From Mallotus nudiflorus (taxonomy: Eukaryota > Streptophyta > Magnoliopsida > Malpighiales > Euphorbiaceae): a stretch of 64,000 nt of DNA. Made by a program: the position numbers and the translations under genes. The notes beneath the pieces were generated by a model. The model saw nothing but the letters and a program-made list of their open reading frames with translations. It made no database searches and had not been told where the DNA came from. This document shows, piece by piece, positions 1 through 12,202 of this stretch (position 1 is the first letter of the stretch; each line of letters begins with the position of its first letter). Where the stretch lies: assembly GCA_947683625.1 (NCBI GenBank), contig CANTUR010000113.1, forward strand, positions 1,921,001-1,985,000, in the 5' to 3' direction.

Positions 1-371
1 ATTAATTTTTCAAGTACAAAGTATAGGAATAAATGAGGTGAAAGTAACAATTATAAGAATATGTGACAAAGGGATAATGAGGGAATATGACAGAGGAACC
101 ATTAAAATAAATTCAAAGTCATACACTGATGAATCAATATTATTTTATAGAAATATACTAAAGGAGCAACAATCACACATAGAAGGCCAAAATATAAGAT
201 TCAGATGCTTAGAAAATTTGACAACAATTGAGTAACTAATGATGAATATAAATATTCATCTATTTAAAGGTAAGACTCAAAAACTCCAATAGCTAAAGGA
301 AACACTTTGATAGAGCTTAACATATGCAATCATAGAAATCATGATCAAGCAACATTAATGCATTCAAAAAA
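1..371. other. AT-rich stretch, no gene recognised
   Basis: A 65-codon open frame (38-235, +) has no recognisable motif and lies next to repeat DNA, so it is not called as a gene. Nothing else stands out before the tandem array begins. Confidence 0.5.
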
Positions 372-802
372 GACTCGAGTCATTTCATAACACTTAGTAT
401 CAAAACCTAACAGACAGAAGCTAGCCCCCTTAGGCCATTTCATAACACTAATGCTCAGGACTCGGGTTGTTTCATATGCCGAGCATTAAAGCCTAGTAGA
501 TAAAAGCTAGCCCCTCAAGTCGTTTCATAACACTAAGGCTCAAGACTCTATTCATTTCATAACATCAAGCATCAAAGCCTAGCAAATAGAAGCTAGCCCC
601 CTCAAGTCATTTTATAACACTGAGGCTCAAGACTCGAGTCATTTCATAACACCGAGCATTAAAGCCTAGCATCTAGAAGCTAGCCCCTTTAGGTCATTTC
701 ATAGCAATAAGGCTCAAGACTCATGTTTTTTCATAACATCGAGCGTCAAAGCCTAATAGATAGAAGTTAGCCCCCTTAGGTTATTTCATAACACTAAGGC
801 TT
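372..802. repeat. 86-bp tandem repeat, five copies
   Basis: The block GCTAGCCCC or a close variant recurs at 420, 506, 592, 679 and 766, a spacing of 86-87 bp. Each unit holds a 'CATTTCATAACAC' stretch, a 'CGAGCAT' word and an 'AAGCCTAGC' word. The same words in the same order occur in the 3' part of retrotransposon D (about 43980-44220: ACCGAGCATCTAAGCCTCGC, CTAGCACCCTCAGGTCGCTT). The array is therefore probably a decayed, amplified piece of a D-like element rather than an independent satellite. Confidence 0.8.
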
Positions 803-987
803 AAGAACTCAGGTTATTTCATAACACCAACCATTATTAAAGAACTCGGTTCATTTCATAACATCGAGCATTATTGAAGAACTCGGGTCATTTCATAACA
901 CCAAGCATCATTAAAGAACATGGGTTCTTTTATAACACCAAGTATCATTCAAGAACTCTGGTCATTTCTCAACACCGAGCATTAATT
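803..987. repeat. 37-bp tandem repeat, five copies
   Basis: Five consecutive 37-bp units each begin AAGAACTC or AAGAACAT and contain a TTTCATAACACC-like core and an AGCATTATT-like end. They abut the 86-bp array and share its 'TCATTTCATAACACCGAGCAT' words, so they look like a sub-segment of the larger unit that was amplified separately. Confidence 0.8.
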
Positions 988-1364
988 CGAACAAATTACC
1001 ATCTCCGAGCATCTCAATTCCAATAGTGAAGATCATTCATTACTCAAACTATCAAGTGGCAAATTATCTTAACAATTAACTCGTTGAAAATCTTTAAATG
1101 AAAAATTTTATTTTTATTAATTATGAATTTATTTTAGTTAAATGAATGTTATATTACTTAATAAATAATTTTTTTATTGAAAATTTATGTTATTTTAACA
1201 ATATATCATATATTTTTAATAATATTACTGAATAAGATACTAAGGTGCAAGTAAAATCAAATCGCAGACCTTTAAATATTACGAAAAATACCATAGTTCT
1301 TCAAGTGAAAAAGCGTCTAACTATAGGGTATTTTATTATACTTTTCCTATGATTTTATTTTACG

Positions 1365-1500
1365 TTTATAATTAGTAATTGATAGGATTATAATTTTACA
1401 TTATAAATGAAGTTAGAGTTATTTCAATAATTACATTGGGCTCATTGATATTAGATAACCTACTAATTTAACATATAATTTAAATTAATTGTAAATGTGC
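1365..1500. repeat. Dispersed repeat, copy 1
   Basis: This stretch matches 31883-32000 in the long LLG intron, sharing for example ATAAATGAAGTTAGAGTTAT and GGCTCATTGATATT followed by GATAACCTACTAA. Both copies are in the same orientation and flanked by unrelated AT-rich DNA. The family is not recognised. The rest of 1020-2026 shows no gene. Confidence 0.6.
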
Positions 1501-2026
1501 TAGAAGAGCGAGTGAATAAGGTAAATAAAATTTTGAGGTTAATTGAGAAAATTAAGGGTTATTTAAAAAGAAACTAAAATAATAAGAGAGATTAGAATAA
1601 AGAAGAAAACACAAAGAATGAGAATGACATAAGTATAGGAACATAACAATTTTAGGGAGTTTGAATTCTCAACTAATTTTATATCTCCTACCTAAATTTT
1701 CTCCAAGTTAGGATTTTCAAACCCAATCTTATTCACCAAAATTGTTTCAAATGTTTTTCAACGATTTACTCTAAACCTTTACAATTTGAGTTTTTAACAC
1801 TCAATCACAATCCATTCCCAAATATTTTTAAGGCTTACATTTAAAATTTTCCACATAAGTTTTCAAGACTAACTTATAACCTTTTACAATATGTGTTTTT
1901 CATAATGGCTCATAAAAATCCAATAATAGATCCTCGCTATCTCTTTTTTTAATCCTAAGGAATGAGTAAAATAAGAAAACTTCTATCTTACACACCACAA
2001 CTCCCAATAAAAGTGTAATTACAAAT

Positions 2027-4265
2027 AAGGGTGTGCAAATTCTAGCTGAATCGAAGTTGCCTACCAATCTGAACTGAAGGACTAAAGAATGGCTCAGATG
2101 AAGGATGAAGGTGGGGCGGTTAAGTTAGAGAAACAAGGTTAGATCGGAAGCCAGTTGGCTATTCGATTTAAATAAGTCTTAAATTGAACCGTCCGAATTT
2201 TTGAAGTTTCCTTCTAAAAGGAAACGACGTTGTTTTGATAAGTAGGGTTATAACCCTACATATATAAATGACTTATTCTTTAGAAACCCTAACTCACTCA
2301 TTTACACACCCCTTCTGTTTATAATCTAGCCGCCTCCTTACCTTTTGTCTCAACCTTTTCTCTCAACCTTTTCTCTTATGTGTCTAATGCTAATCACTTT
2401 TCTTCTTAAATCTCTAAATTGTCACCTCATTTTACTCATCCCTCAACTCCTGCTCTCATTTAATCTCTTATCTAACTGTTTAAAATAACTTGTTCTAATA
2501 TAATATTCTTTATTTTTGTTTCCATAATGATATGTGTTCTCCTCATTCCTTCCTTCTATGTATCTTTATGTTGTTCTTCTATAAGTTAAGTTCTATTTTG
2601 AAGTCACTAATTTTAATTGTGTTTTAAATTATTTCTTTGATTTATATAGCTAATATTAATGTCCTTCATTTTTCTCTCATATTAGATGATGGTGGAAGTT
2701 TCATTATCTTTTTTTTGAACTTGAGATCTATTTGATTTGAATGTGGAAGCTTCATTAATTGTATTTCGAAATTGAGATCTATGTGATCTAAAGGTTGAAG
2801 CTCGGTAAACAAAGTTCTTTTACGAAAAACACTATGAATAAGAGATAAATTTTGTGATCTTAAGCTAATATATTTCTTAAAAAATAAATATGTGGTTGCA
2901 TGTTTTATATTCTGTGAAAAAAAGTTTACATGTTGCGGATCTGTGAAAAAGATTTTGCTATTTTTTGTTATGTGATGTTGTTTTCTTTGATCTATTAATA
3001 TGTGAAAAAAAAAAGTTATTTTTTTAAAAAAAAATTATTTTTCTTTTAATCTATGATGAACACTAATTAATAAATAGTATATAATAAAAAATTTAGATTT
3101 TTTATTTATTGAACACTAATCTTAAAAATATACTAATATTAATTACTTGGTACTTTTTAAAATTTTTATATTAATTAATTTATTTTTTATTTTTTATTTC
3201 TGTAATATATATATATATGTAGTTATTATTTAATTATTTTCTATTAATAATTTATTTATTAAAAATTAATTATTTTATTTTTAGTTGACAATACATAACC
3301 CTCATTTTAGTTTTATTTTAGTTATGTTATTTTATGTGTGTGTTTTTTATAAATGAATTTGGCTTTGTGTTATCTTCTTAGAATTTGTATGCTTTCTTTT
3401 AATGATCTATAGATGGATAATGATGGTAAAACCAATAGCAACAATATAGTTGCTACTGGTGAACCTACTCCACATGTGGAAGCCACTGAGAAAAAAATAC
3501 TGAGCAGCTTCAGGCAACTCAAAATTCAAAGAAAAGGAAGGAAATGGAGCACAAATCAAAAGTATGGGGACATTTTAAGGAGATTAAAGATGGAGTAGGA
3601 GTTACTATTCAGGCAAAATGTCTTTAATACGCTAAAATATAGAACTGCCACTATAAGAAGCATGACACATCATCTCTTAGGAATCACATATTCACTTGCA
3701 TGAAAATGCCTCATGATAAATACACTAGACAATAACTTTTAACATTGCAATCTATTTGCAATAATGCGGAAGCTGATAACATTGATCCCTTAGGTTCATT
3801 AGCCACTTAGAAATTTAACTAAGAGGCAATTATACATTCACTTGCCCATATGCTTATTCTTGATGAGTTACCATTCAAATTTGTTGAATTTGAGGGGTTT
3901 AAGAGATTCTTAAGAGTTGCATATCATAGGTTTAAGCTACAATCTAGGTGGACATTGTCAAGGGATTGCTTTGACATTTATTTAAATGAGAGGTAGTCCT
4001 TAAAGAATTTTTTAAAAAATAATTGTCAAAGAATGAGCAATACAACTAACGTTTGGACATCAATTCAATAAATTAATTATATATGTCTCATTTCTTACTT
4101 TATAGATGATCAGTGGAAGCTGCATAAAAAAAATTCTGTCTTTTATTCCTATTACATCTTACAAAGGTGAGTATAGAGCAAAAGCATTAGAAAATTGTAT
4201 GCTTGAGTGGGGGCTAAAAAATATTTTTCTATTACATTAGATAATGCATTATCTAATGACATAGC
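2027..4265 (+). mobile_element. hAT transposon, left part
   Basis: This is the left part of an old hAT element: a probable terminal region near 2027 (AAGGGTGTGCAAAT followed by CGAA-rich sequence typical of plant hAT ends), a long AT-rich leader and intron, then transposase coding sequence from 3413. It stops at 4265, where LTR element A begins. The same gene resumes at 28233 after a 24-kb insert, with ATAGC on the left (4261-4265) and ATAGT on the right (28233-28237). The exact terminal inverted repeat and the 8-bp duplication could not be confirmed because the right end is missing. Confidence 0.7.
3413..4265 (+). pseudogene. hAT transposase (RICESLEEPER-like), N-terminal part
   Basis: Decayed transposase of a plant zinc-finger-BED hAT element. 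The first 61 codons are open, starting MDNDGK just after an intron-like acceptor (ATCTATAG). Beyond 3598, stops and frame changes interrupt a degenerate BED finger (about 3610-3720). A recognisable hAT core follows at about 3840-4140: ILDELPFKFVEFEGF, then RFKLQSRWTLSRD, then TTNVWTSIQ. These match the conserved dimerisation and catalytic-core approach of RICESLEEPER-type proteins. Coding sequence is cut at 4265 within what should be the LDNASANDVAI region and continues at 28233. The element cannot encode a functional protein. Confidence 0.8.
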
Positions 4266-6422
4266 TATAAACAGTGGGGTTTAGCGCGCATCTAAGATTT
4301 TAACAACCGCAACATCGTTTAAGCTCAGGGCTCTAAAGAACACACTACTATATCACAAAGACATGGCATAGAGATGAGGAGTCGCCACCCAGGATAATAA
4401 CTGGAATAGTTTGAAGGTGGTGGTAACTTGATTCTTTAAAAGAGAGTTAGCACCACAACTAAGAGATTCTGGATACATAATACTAATTTCTTTCAGTCTT
4501 ATGAAAAAGCATACAAGCAATGCATTCATAAATTGCAAATTTTTTAAATTAGTCTAATCTACATTAAGTTTAATTAAATGGACTAAATCTACCTATTTTA
4601 TTTACAAATGAGTCTAAAAGCTAATGAGCTTAATTCCTATTTAATTTAAATTTAAATGAGCCTAAGTTTATTGATTTTAATTCTAAAGGAATAGATTTAA
4701 GTCTATTTTTTAAAAAAGAAATTGGATTAGTGGGCCTAGTTCTAATTTTAAATTAAATGAAGTGATCCTAAATCTATTTATTTTAAAAAGAAAATGCTTT
4801 AAATGAGTTGAGCTAAGTCTAAGTTAATTTTAATTAAACTAAATGAGCCAAAATATATTAATGTAAATGGGCCTAAACTAATTTTGAAGTTAATTAAACT
4901 AAAAACCAATTTTTATGGACCTATTTTATTAGTGAGTTTGACATATCGTAGGCTTAGGGCCTAAAATGAATGAAAACAAATAAGTCCAAATATCAAATTA
5001 AATCAAATAACAATCAAACATATATACTGTGATTTCTAACCCTAATTTACATGCAACCTAATTAACTAAAACCACCATTAATTTTAATTGAACTTTTACC
5101 AAGTGAACCTAATTTACTACTTAATTTTAAAGGTGCAAAAAAATTAAATATTTCAAAATTTCCCAATATTGGGGTTATTACAATGATCTACTGAAAAATT
5201 ATAATAAAATTATACAAACCCAAAAATAAATAAAAAAACAAACATAGAAATAAAAATTAATAAACTAATAAAACCCTAATAATCTACATAAAATTAAAAC
5301 AGGATTTTAATCCATAGATCTTCATAGGTGGATTTTTTATTCAATCACTTGACTCCATCCTCCTCTCCATTTAGATTACTCCCACCATCAGGAAACATAA
5401 ACAAACAATAAATAAAAATCAAAAATCAATCAATAAATAAGATTAAATAAAAGAAACAAACAAAAAGAATAAGGATAAAAATAAAGTCAAAAATGATTAA
5501 AAAATTAACAAAACAAAAAGAATAAATTAAACTAAAAAGAAAGACCAGAGAAATAAATAAAAAAGAAAGAAAGAAAAGAGGGATGCAATGAAGATGTTAT
5601 TTGATTCTCCTCAGAGTGTGATTTTGATCACCATTTTCAATGGAATCCAAAGAACTCCTTCTCCTTTCAAGGCTCACTGCTTTCTTTGAAAAAAAATTCT
5701 CGAAGAACAATTTTTTTCTTTTTTTTTTTTTTGCAAAATCTTTCTTTTTGTGAACTTTTTCCCTTTGAAAATTTTTTTTCTCTCAGCTTTTTTTTTAGCC
5801 CCCCCCTTCTCAAAGCCTCTCGACTTTTATAAAAAAATTTTTCCTTTTTCAAAATTTGAGATTTAGTTTCAAAAGGATTTTCTGTTCCAAAAATATTTTA
5901 TGTTCTAGAAATATTTTCTGTTTTTGCATTTATCTCAAAAACGATTCGAGAAATTAAGATAAAAGCCGTTTTAATTTTTTTCAAAACAAATTTATCTTTC
6001 CATTTTTTATTTAATTAATTAATTTCAACCAATGAAAAATTAGAAAAATGAAATCAAAAATTCAAAAAAAGCCATCAGAATTCGATCAAAAATGTACATT
6101 TCCGATCAAAAATGTAGAATTCCGATCGACATTCTATATTTCTTATCAGAAATGTAGAATTCTAATACAAATTCTATATTTTTTATCAAAAATGTAGAAT
6201 TTCGATTTGGAATATTACAATGTGGTGTCCTTTTTTAATTTTCCTTTATTTTGAAATTGACCCAAAAAAAATAAGAAATTTTGTAATTAGTCCTTTAAAA
6301 CTTTGCAATTTAGCCCTGAAATTTGAAATTTGAAGTTAAAAAGACCTATTCATAACAAATTGTCATCATCGGATCCTTTATCGCATCTGCATATCAATGC
6401 ATCCTGAAATTGGGTGCTTATA
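4266..6422 (-). repeat. 3' LTR of element A
   Basis: Pairs with 26225-28232. Relative to that copy it lacks a block present at about 26455-26575, has extra sequence at about 4985-5085, and has an enlarged array of AATGTAGAATTCCGATC-like direct and inverted repeats at about 6070-6210. Several mismatches at the outer end are G-to-A. A homopolymer-rich stretch at 5690-5850 explains the basic open frame on the minus strand, which is not a gene. Confidence 0.88.
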
Positions 6423-6445
6423 GTTGCCCCCCTTTTATCATTGTT
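6423..6445 (-). other. Polypurine tract of element A
   Basis: Directly inside the 3' LTR the plus strand reads GTTGCCCCCCTTTTATC, so the minus strand carries GATAAAAGGGGGGCAAC. This is the plus-strand primer position of a minus-strand LTR element. Element B has the equivalent AATAAAGAGGGGAAAT at 18124-18139. Confidence 0.8.
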
Positions 6446-6539
6446 TGCTTGACAAATTACAGTAAAGCGAATAAGCACACAATTTCAAAGCAAAAGTTAA
6501 AACACTTACCTGTGTGCCATGACTATGTATAATACTATG

Positions 6540-7440
6540 CAGTGTAGAATGTGATTTAAGGAACACTAGAATTCCTGTGGGATTTCTAGCTATGATGCTA
6601 TCACTATGTTCAGTGAATAGTGATTGACACTGTGTTCAATGGATTTTGAAAATAGACTATTATTCCAGTGGAACATATAGCGATGATGTTATCACTATGT
6701 TCAGTGAATAACAATTGACACTGAGTTCAGCGCATTTTGAAAATAGACTATAATTCCAGTGGAACATATAGCGATGATGCTATTACTATGTTCAGTGAAT
6801 AGTGATTAACACTACGTTTAGTGCATTTTGCTATATTCCTATGGGACATTTAGTAAGTGATTTTCACTATATTCCTTGTCGGACGTCTAGCGATCGTGAT
6901 TTTCACTATATTCCCTGTGGGACATCTAACTATTATGATTTTCACTATATTCCCTTTAGGACGTTTAATGATCATGATTTTCACTATATTCCCTACGAGA
7001 TGTCTAGCAAAAACATGATATAACTACTGTGAAGTATCTAGTGAATTGTACTATAGTTCCTGTGGAACATCTAGTAACTGTGATTGAAAGTTTCGTTATA
7101 TTTCTTGTGGAACATTTAGCGAAAATATGTTATAACTATCGTGTAGTGTATAACTAAAGACAAATATATTATAAGTTATGTGGAGTGTCTAACAAAAAGA
7201 TTTGAAATGTGCTATAATTCCTATGGAATGTCTAGAAAAAAGTGATTTGATAATGTGCTATAACTACTGTGTAGTATTTAGCAAGTTATGATTATTTGGA
7301 ATTTTTGTTATAACTATTGTGTAGTATATAACAAAGTGGATCTGAAGACTATATTGTAGCTACCGTGTAGCATATAACAAGGTGAATTTGAAAATTGTGT
7401 TATAGCTACTATGTAGCATATAACTGAGATGAAGTGTGGT
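6540..7440. repeat. Minisatellite of element A (39-bp type)
   Basis: Degenerate tandem units of about 39 bp built around 'CACTATATTCCCTGTGGGACATCTAG'-like words, for example at 6830-7020. On the plus strand one frame is open for 73 codons with a repeating FHYIP..GTS..D pattern. Towards 7440 units change to a GTAGTATATAACAA type. The same minisatellite, in the same relation to the element, is much larger in B (16740-17990). Confidence 0.75.
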
Positions 7441-8005
7441 GTATGCAAAATGCAAACATCACATTGGAATTTCGTGTTGACTAGGATTTTGAGATTTTGT
7501 ATTGATCAACTATGCTATCTGATTGGAATTTTCGGCTGATTGTCTTTGAATTTTTGCTGATTGACTCTGATCAATAGCCTGTGTTGCTTATTGACTTTGA
7601 TTAACTTATTGGCACTAGTACATGTTCGGTTTATCTTCTTCTTTTGGACTTATTGTTCCTAAAGACTTATTGAAGTTAGTTTCAGCATGCTGATTATTAT
7701 AAAAGGTACTCTTTTTATTTTTATTTATTTTTTTGAAAATTCATTACTTTAGATAATGTGCACTCAACAAATCTCACTATTTTTAATTTTAATGACTATC
7801 ATTTATTTGCAATTCACAAAAGTGAGAGGTATCATTAACCATTTTATATTAAGAGTATATTATTTACCAAGTGAAGAGTTTACTTCCACACCTAATTTTA
7901 GGGACAATTTGCTATACAAAACTCATGGAATTTAAGCATAAATAGATCGAATTCTGAGTCTTAAAACAGTCTTTGAGTTATTTTTGTGCTTTTTTTTCTT
8001 ATCTG

Positions 8006-8340
8006 AGTATTTCCCCGCCTTTCTGATATTACTCAGCGTAGATATTGCTGGAAAGGTCCTTCGGATACTCATACTCTTATAGAGCATTGGAGTAAATAGA
8101 GCAGCTTTTAAGGTGGTCCTCTTTTAGTATTCCCCTGCCTTTCTTGTATTACTGAGCGTGCAGAGGTTCACATTGATACTCTTACTCATTTTTTAGCATT
8201 GGAGTAGATTATGCTTCCTCTTATTTTGATTCTCCTCTTAGTATTCCCTCACCATTCTCGTATTACTTAGCGTGGAAACCATCAAAGAATTTTGTATTCA
8301 TACTCATTTCTAAGCATCAGAGTAAATTATATAAACATTT
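8006..8340. repeat. About 118-bp repeat, three copies (element A)
   Basis: Three successive units share TATTCCCCNCCTTTCT, TATTACTNAGCGT, then a run ending GATACTCATACTC and GCATTGGAGTA. Reversed copies with matching order occur in B at 15895-16245, also three copies. The repeat is therefore an ancestral feature of the family's 3' non-coding region. Confidence 0.75.
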
Positions 8341-8689
8341 ATCATTCAAAAAACTAAAATGATACTCTAAAATTCAAGCAATTTATACTATAAGTCTATA
8401 GATTTTGTTTTAGCATATTCTTCCCCTCATTTGAGTGCCAAGCAAGCATTAAATTAATTAGAGTTTATAAACTCTCAACATAAAACTGTTAACTGAACAT
8501 TTGAATTCTGCGAGGCTAAAAAAAAAGAGCCATTATGATTAAAGGTCATGAGAGAGGCTTTTCACATATGATCTCATAAAGTGGATGAATTTACTTTCAA
8601 TTTATGGATTTTATTATTGAGATTATAAAGATATAGAGTTTTGTTACTTCCCTTTATTATTTTTTCAGGGTGTTTGCCACACAAGGTGA

Positions 8690-9206
8690 TACTCTAATGA
8701 ACGATTAGCATATGCAATCTTGATTGATCTTACTGATGTATTGGTTCCTTTCCCCTTCTTTATTTTCCTTTATTTTTTTCCTACACAAAATACCATAAGT
8801 TAGTATGGTCTATTTGCAAGTGAAGAGATTTTGTCAAAATGTAATGTTATTCTTTTTCATTCTTCCCTTTTGATTGTGATGATGATGTCTCTAATCATAG
8901 GGTTACGATAATCCACCATTGAAGTTATGACTTTAGGCTACGTTTGTATTTCTGTCATTCCATTGATGCTATGGTAAAGGACTTTGTTCCTCTCATTGAC
9001 ATCCCTGCAAAAATGGCTTAGGAGTTAGAGGTCTTATTTCATGATCAAATAATTTTTCAGAGTGCATTCATTTCACGTTTCAAGTGCATCGTTCCCTTTT
9101 TAGGGTTGACAAATGTATCGCTAGTATGTTAGACCTTTCATCGTTACTTTCTACACCTTATGTCGGTCTCGATGTTTTAAAATTTTTCTCTAAGTAGTTA
9201 AGAGTT
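8690..9206 (+). pseudogene. Possible antisense-ORF remnant of element A, left part
   Basis: On the strand opposite to A's gag there is a protein-like stretch around 8975-9140 (for example DIPAKMA then ELEVLFHDQIIFQSAF), broken by stops and interrupted by element B at 9206. It continues at 20272 after B. The equivalent stretch is found, also antisense, in B at about 15370-14820. Related elements C and D have clearer spliced antisense genes in this position, so this is plausibly the decayed counterpart. No domain is recognised. Confidence 0.4.
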
Positions 9207-11306
9207 TATAAGCACCCAATTTCAGGATGCAATTGTGCACAATTGCAACGTAAGCCCCTATGATGAAATTTATTCAAAAATTGAACTCAGTTGTAGGTTT
9301 TTTGGACTTTAGGGACTAAATTTAAACTTTTTTAGGATTTGTTTGCAAAAAATCAAGTTTTTCAAGGTCTTTTGGTAATTAAAAGTTAAAAAAAAATTGA
9401 AGATCAGTATCATTAATGTCGATTGGCATTGTGTAATGCCGATGCGTGAAAAATCCTATTTTTTGATTTTTTTTCATCAATTTTTCTCTTTTTTGATTAG
9501 TTAAAAATTTATTTTATTTATTTTTTTGTTACCAAATAACGTGGTCAAAACGAGTAAAAAAATTTTAAAAATTAAACAGATAGAGTCGGTTTCCTTGAAT
9601 TAAGGAAGGTCAGCTCGCAAGTCTCTGCTTTTAAAAGGCAGAGACTGCATGAGTGAGGGGGAGGATGGCATGAAAGAAAAAAACCCTACTACGCGAAAAC
9701 CCTAGAATTATGAAAAACCAAAGATGCTACTGAGAAGAAAACCTACATAACACTCAAAATCATGATTTCTTTTGTTTCTCAAAACCTTAGTTTCTTAATA
9801 CTATTCTTCAAAGGCTTTAAAAAGAACGATTTGTGTCTTTGAATGCAATTAGTCCTTGTCCAGAATCAAATAACGAGTTTAAAAAATGATGACAATCCCA
9901 ATCTGAGGGGCCATCCAAGAGCATATGCACAGCATATTATTTCCATTTTCTCCTGTCTTTTGATTTTCTTTTTAATTTAATTTCCTTTAATTGTTATTTG
10001 ATTTTCTTTTTAATTTAATTTCCTTTAATTGTTATTTTTTTATTTTACTCATTTGGCTAATGTGATTTCTGTGATTTTTCTTTTTTTTTTTCCTTTTGGA
10101 ATCCAATTGGGGATTGGACGTCACTGCCAGATATCCATAAATCAAATAGAAGATCCACGGAATGCCATGGATTCTAAACTGTGATTAGATTTTAGGGTTT
10201 GATGTTTCTGTGTTTTTTTTTTTTGTATGTTATTTAATTTGGGTTTGTAATTAATTTTAATTTCTAGTACGTAGAATATTGTACTAACCCCAGTAGTGGG
10301 AATAGTAAAATTTTGCTTTTCTGCTTTTAAAATGAATTAGTAATTTAGGTTCAATTAGGTAAAAATCAATTAAAATCAATAATGGGTGTAGATTAATTTA
10401 GGGTTGCATGCAAATTGATTTAGGGTTTTTAGAAAATCACATAAATCTTATGTTTGATCTAATTTTGTTATTATTTTTGTTTGGGTTTTGTTTTTAGATC
10501 TTTTAGTTCTTTAGGCCCCAAGACCATAATAGGTTCAAACCCACTAAATAAAATAGGCTTAAAATGGTTTATGTTAATTAATTAAAATCAATTTAGGCCC
10601 ATTAAGTTAATTTAGACTTAGGCCCATTTTTAGATTAACTAAAATTAATTTAGACTTAACTCAACCCATCTAATTTCATTTCTTTTAAAAAAAAATAAAT
10701 AGACTTAGGCCCACTTCCCATTTTAAAATAAATAGACTTAGGCTCACTTATAAAATCCAATTTCTTTAAAAAATTTATAGATTTAGGCCTATTTATAGAT
10801 AATAGAAATCAATAGACTTAAGCTCACTAACTAATAACAATGTAGGCCCACCTTTAGTCCATTTTCATTTGTAAATCAAAATTGTAAATCTAGCTAACTT
10901 TCAATAAAATTAACCTAGTTTAGACTTAGGGACGATACGCTTGAATGCATTTTTTATGTGTGATTTTATTAACTAGATGTCTTAGGGTTAAATGAATGTT
11001 CAAATAGGGTTTAATAAAATTGCATGTAGTTAGAGAATGAAGTAATAGTTTATAAAGTAATTCTAAATGAACTCGAGACTATGAGAAGTTAGTATTCTGT
11101 TAGCAAAATCTCCTGGTTATGGTGCTAACTTTCTTTTAGAGAATCACGTACCACCAATCAAATTGTCCCGGTTATTACCCTAAATGGTGACTCTTCTTCT
11201 CAACGCTATGACTTTGTGGCATAGTAGTGTGTTCCCTAAGGCCTTGAGCCTAAACAATGTCGCAGTTGCTAAAATCTTGGGTGTGCGCTAAACCCCGCCG
11301 TCTACA
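9207..11306 (+). repeat. 5' LTR of element B
   Basis: Begins TATAAGCACCC, a decayed form of the TGTTAGCACCC seen at the 3' copy, and ends CCCCGCCGTCTACA. It carries a small inverted repeat around GGCATTGTGTAATGCC (9427-9442) and duplicated 'TTTAATTGTTATTTGATTTTC' blocks near 9960-10040. A TGGTGACTCTTCTTCTC motif at about 11185 resembles the primer-binding site. Confidence 0.9.
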
Positions 11307-11307
11307 G

Positions 11308-11326
11308 TGGTGGCTCCACTAGGGAT
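11308..11326 (+). other. Primer-binding site of element B
   Basis: TGGTGGCTCCACTAGGGAT lies two bases after the 5' LTR. It resembles the Arg-tRNA-type primer site known for Ogre elements (TGGCGACTCTGCTGGGGA). The sites of A (minus strand, 26222-26204) and C (50254-50272) are variants of the same sequence. Confidence 0.75.
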
Positions 11327-11939
11327 AAAAGATATTGATTCTACTTATGTTCTTTAGAATTATTTTATTGATTATTATTTCATTCTTGCATTCATTCTGC
11401 ATGTCCCTATTAAATCGATGGCATCGGTTTATGATTTCATAATTCCACTAGCTTCATGGAGTTGTAAATTGGCTAACCATCACTCTTAGCCTTAACTCGA
11501 TTCAAGAGAGATTACCGGACTCATCTGACCAGAGTCTGTAGCCCAAGTCCTAAAGGGGGGTAATCTTCTCTTGAGTTAGTAAAGGATGTCGGGCCCCTCT
11601 GACCTTGGCCTGTAACTCAACGTCCATAATAGAGGGCATCTTGCTAAAGGAACCATGACCTTTTCACCAGACTCCAACCATATATAATGGCTTAGTTACA
11701 TCCCCTAAGATCTACCCAAATCACTTGTATGATTTTTGTCATGAGGTATTTCTATCTATAAAAGTCCAGGCCCATACTTTTGAAGCCCACTTGGGCCAAT
11801 AAAGACTGGGCTAGACCTTTATACTTAGAAATGTTGTTTTTATGTTTATTAACATGAGGTATTTCTATCTATAAAATCCTAAGCCCATACTTTTGAAGCC
11901 CCTTGGGGTAATGAAGAGTGGGCTAGACCTTTATACCTA

Positions 11940-12090
11940 AAAATATTATTTCTGTGCTTTACTGCTTTGAGAGAGATTTGGCATGCATGTCGATCCTTGA
12001 TATCCCCTATTGATATTAAGGTCAAGGCCAAAAATCCTAGGAAAAGAGACTCACCATTAAATATGTGTGTGGGAGAAATAAGCTTAGAAG
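11940..12090 (+). other. Conserved leader block of the A/B/C family
   Basis: Upstream of gag, B has GGCATGCATGTCGATCC, TATCCCCTATTGATATTAAG, then AAAATCCTAGGAAAAGAGACT, CACCATTAAATATGTGTGTG and GGAGAAATAA. The same order is present on the minus strand of A (about 25685-25565) and in C (about 50875-50970). Conservation outside coding sequence points to an RNA function such as packaging, splicing or translation control. This is inferred. Confidence 0.6.
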
Positions 12091-12202
12091 AATGTATATT
12101 GTACACTTGATTTATACTTGCTACTTGTTGCTTGTTGCATAGCACATGCATCATGCATATATGCATACATGCACTTCATCCATTATACTAACACCTTATT
12201 TT

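Noticed and set aside
38..235. 65-codon plus-strand open frame at the left edge
   Set aside because: No motif, low complexity, and adjacent to repeat debris.
803..987. CRISPR-like regular direct repeats of 37 bp
   Set aside because: The units abut without unique spacers and the DNA is a plant chromosome; it is a plain tandem repeat.
5667..5852. Lys-rich minus-strand frame of 61 codons
   Set aside because: It comes from T- and C-runs in the LTR of element A.
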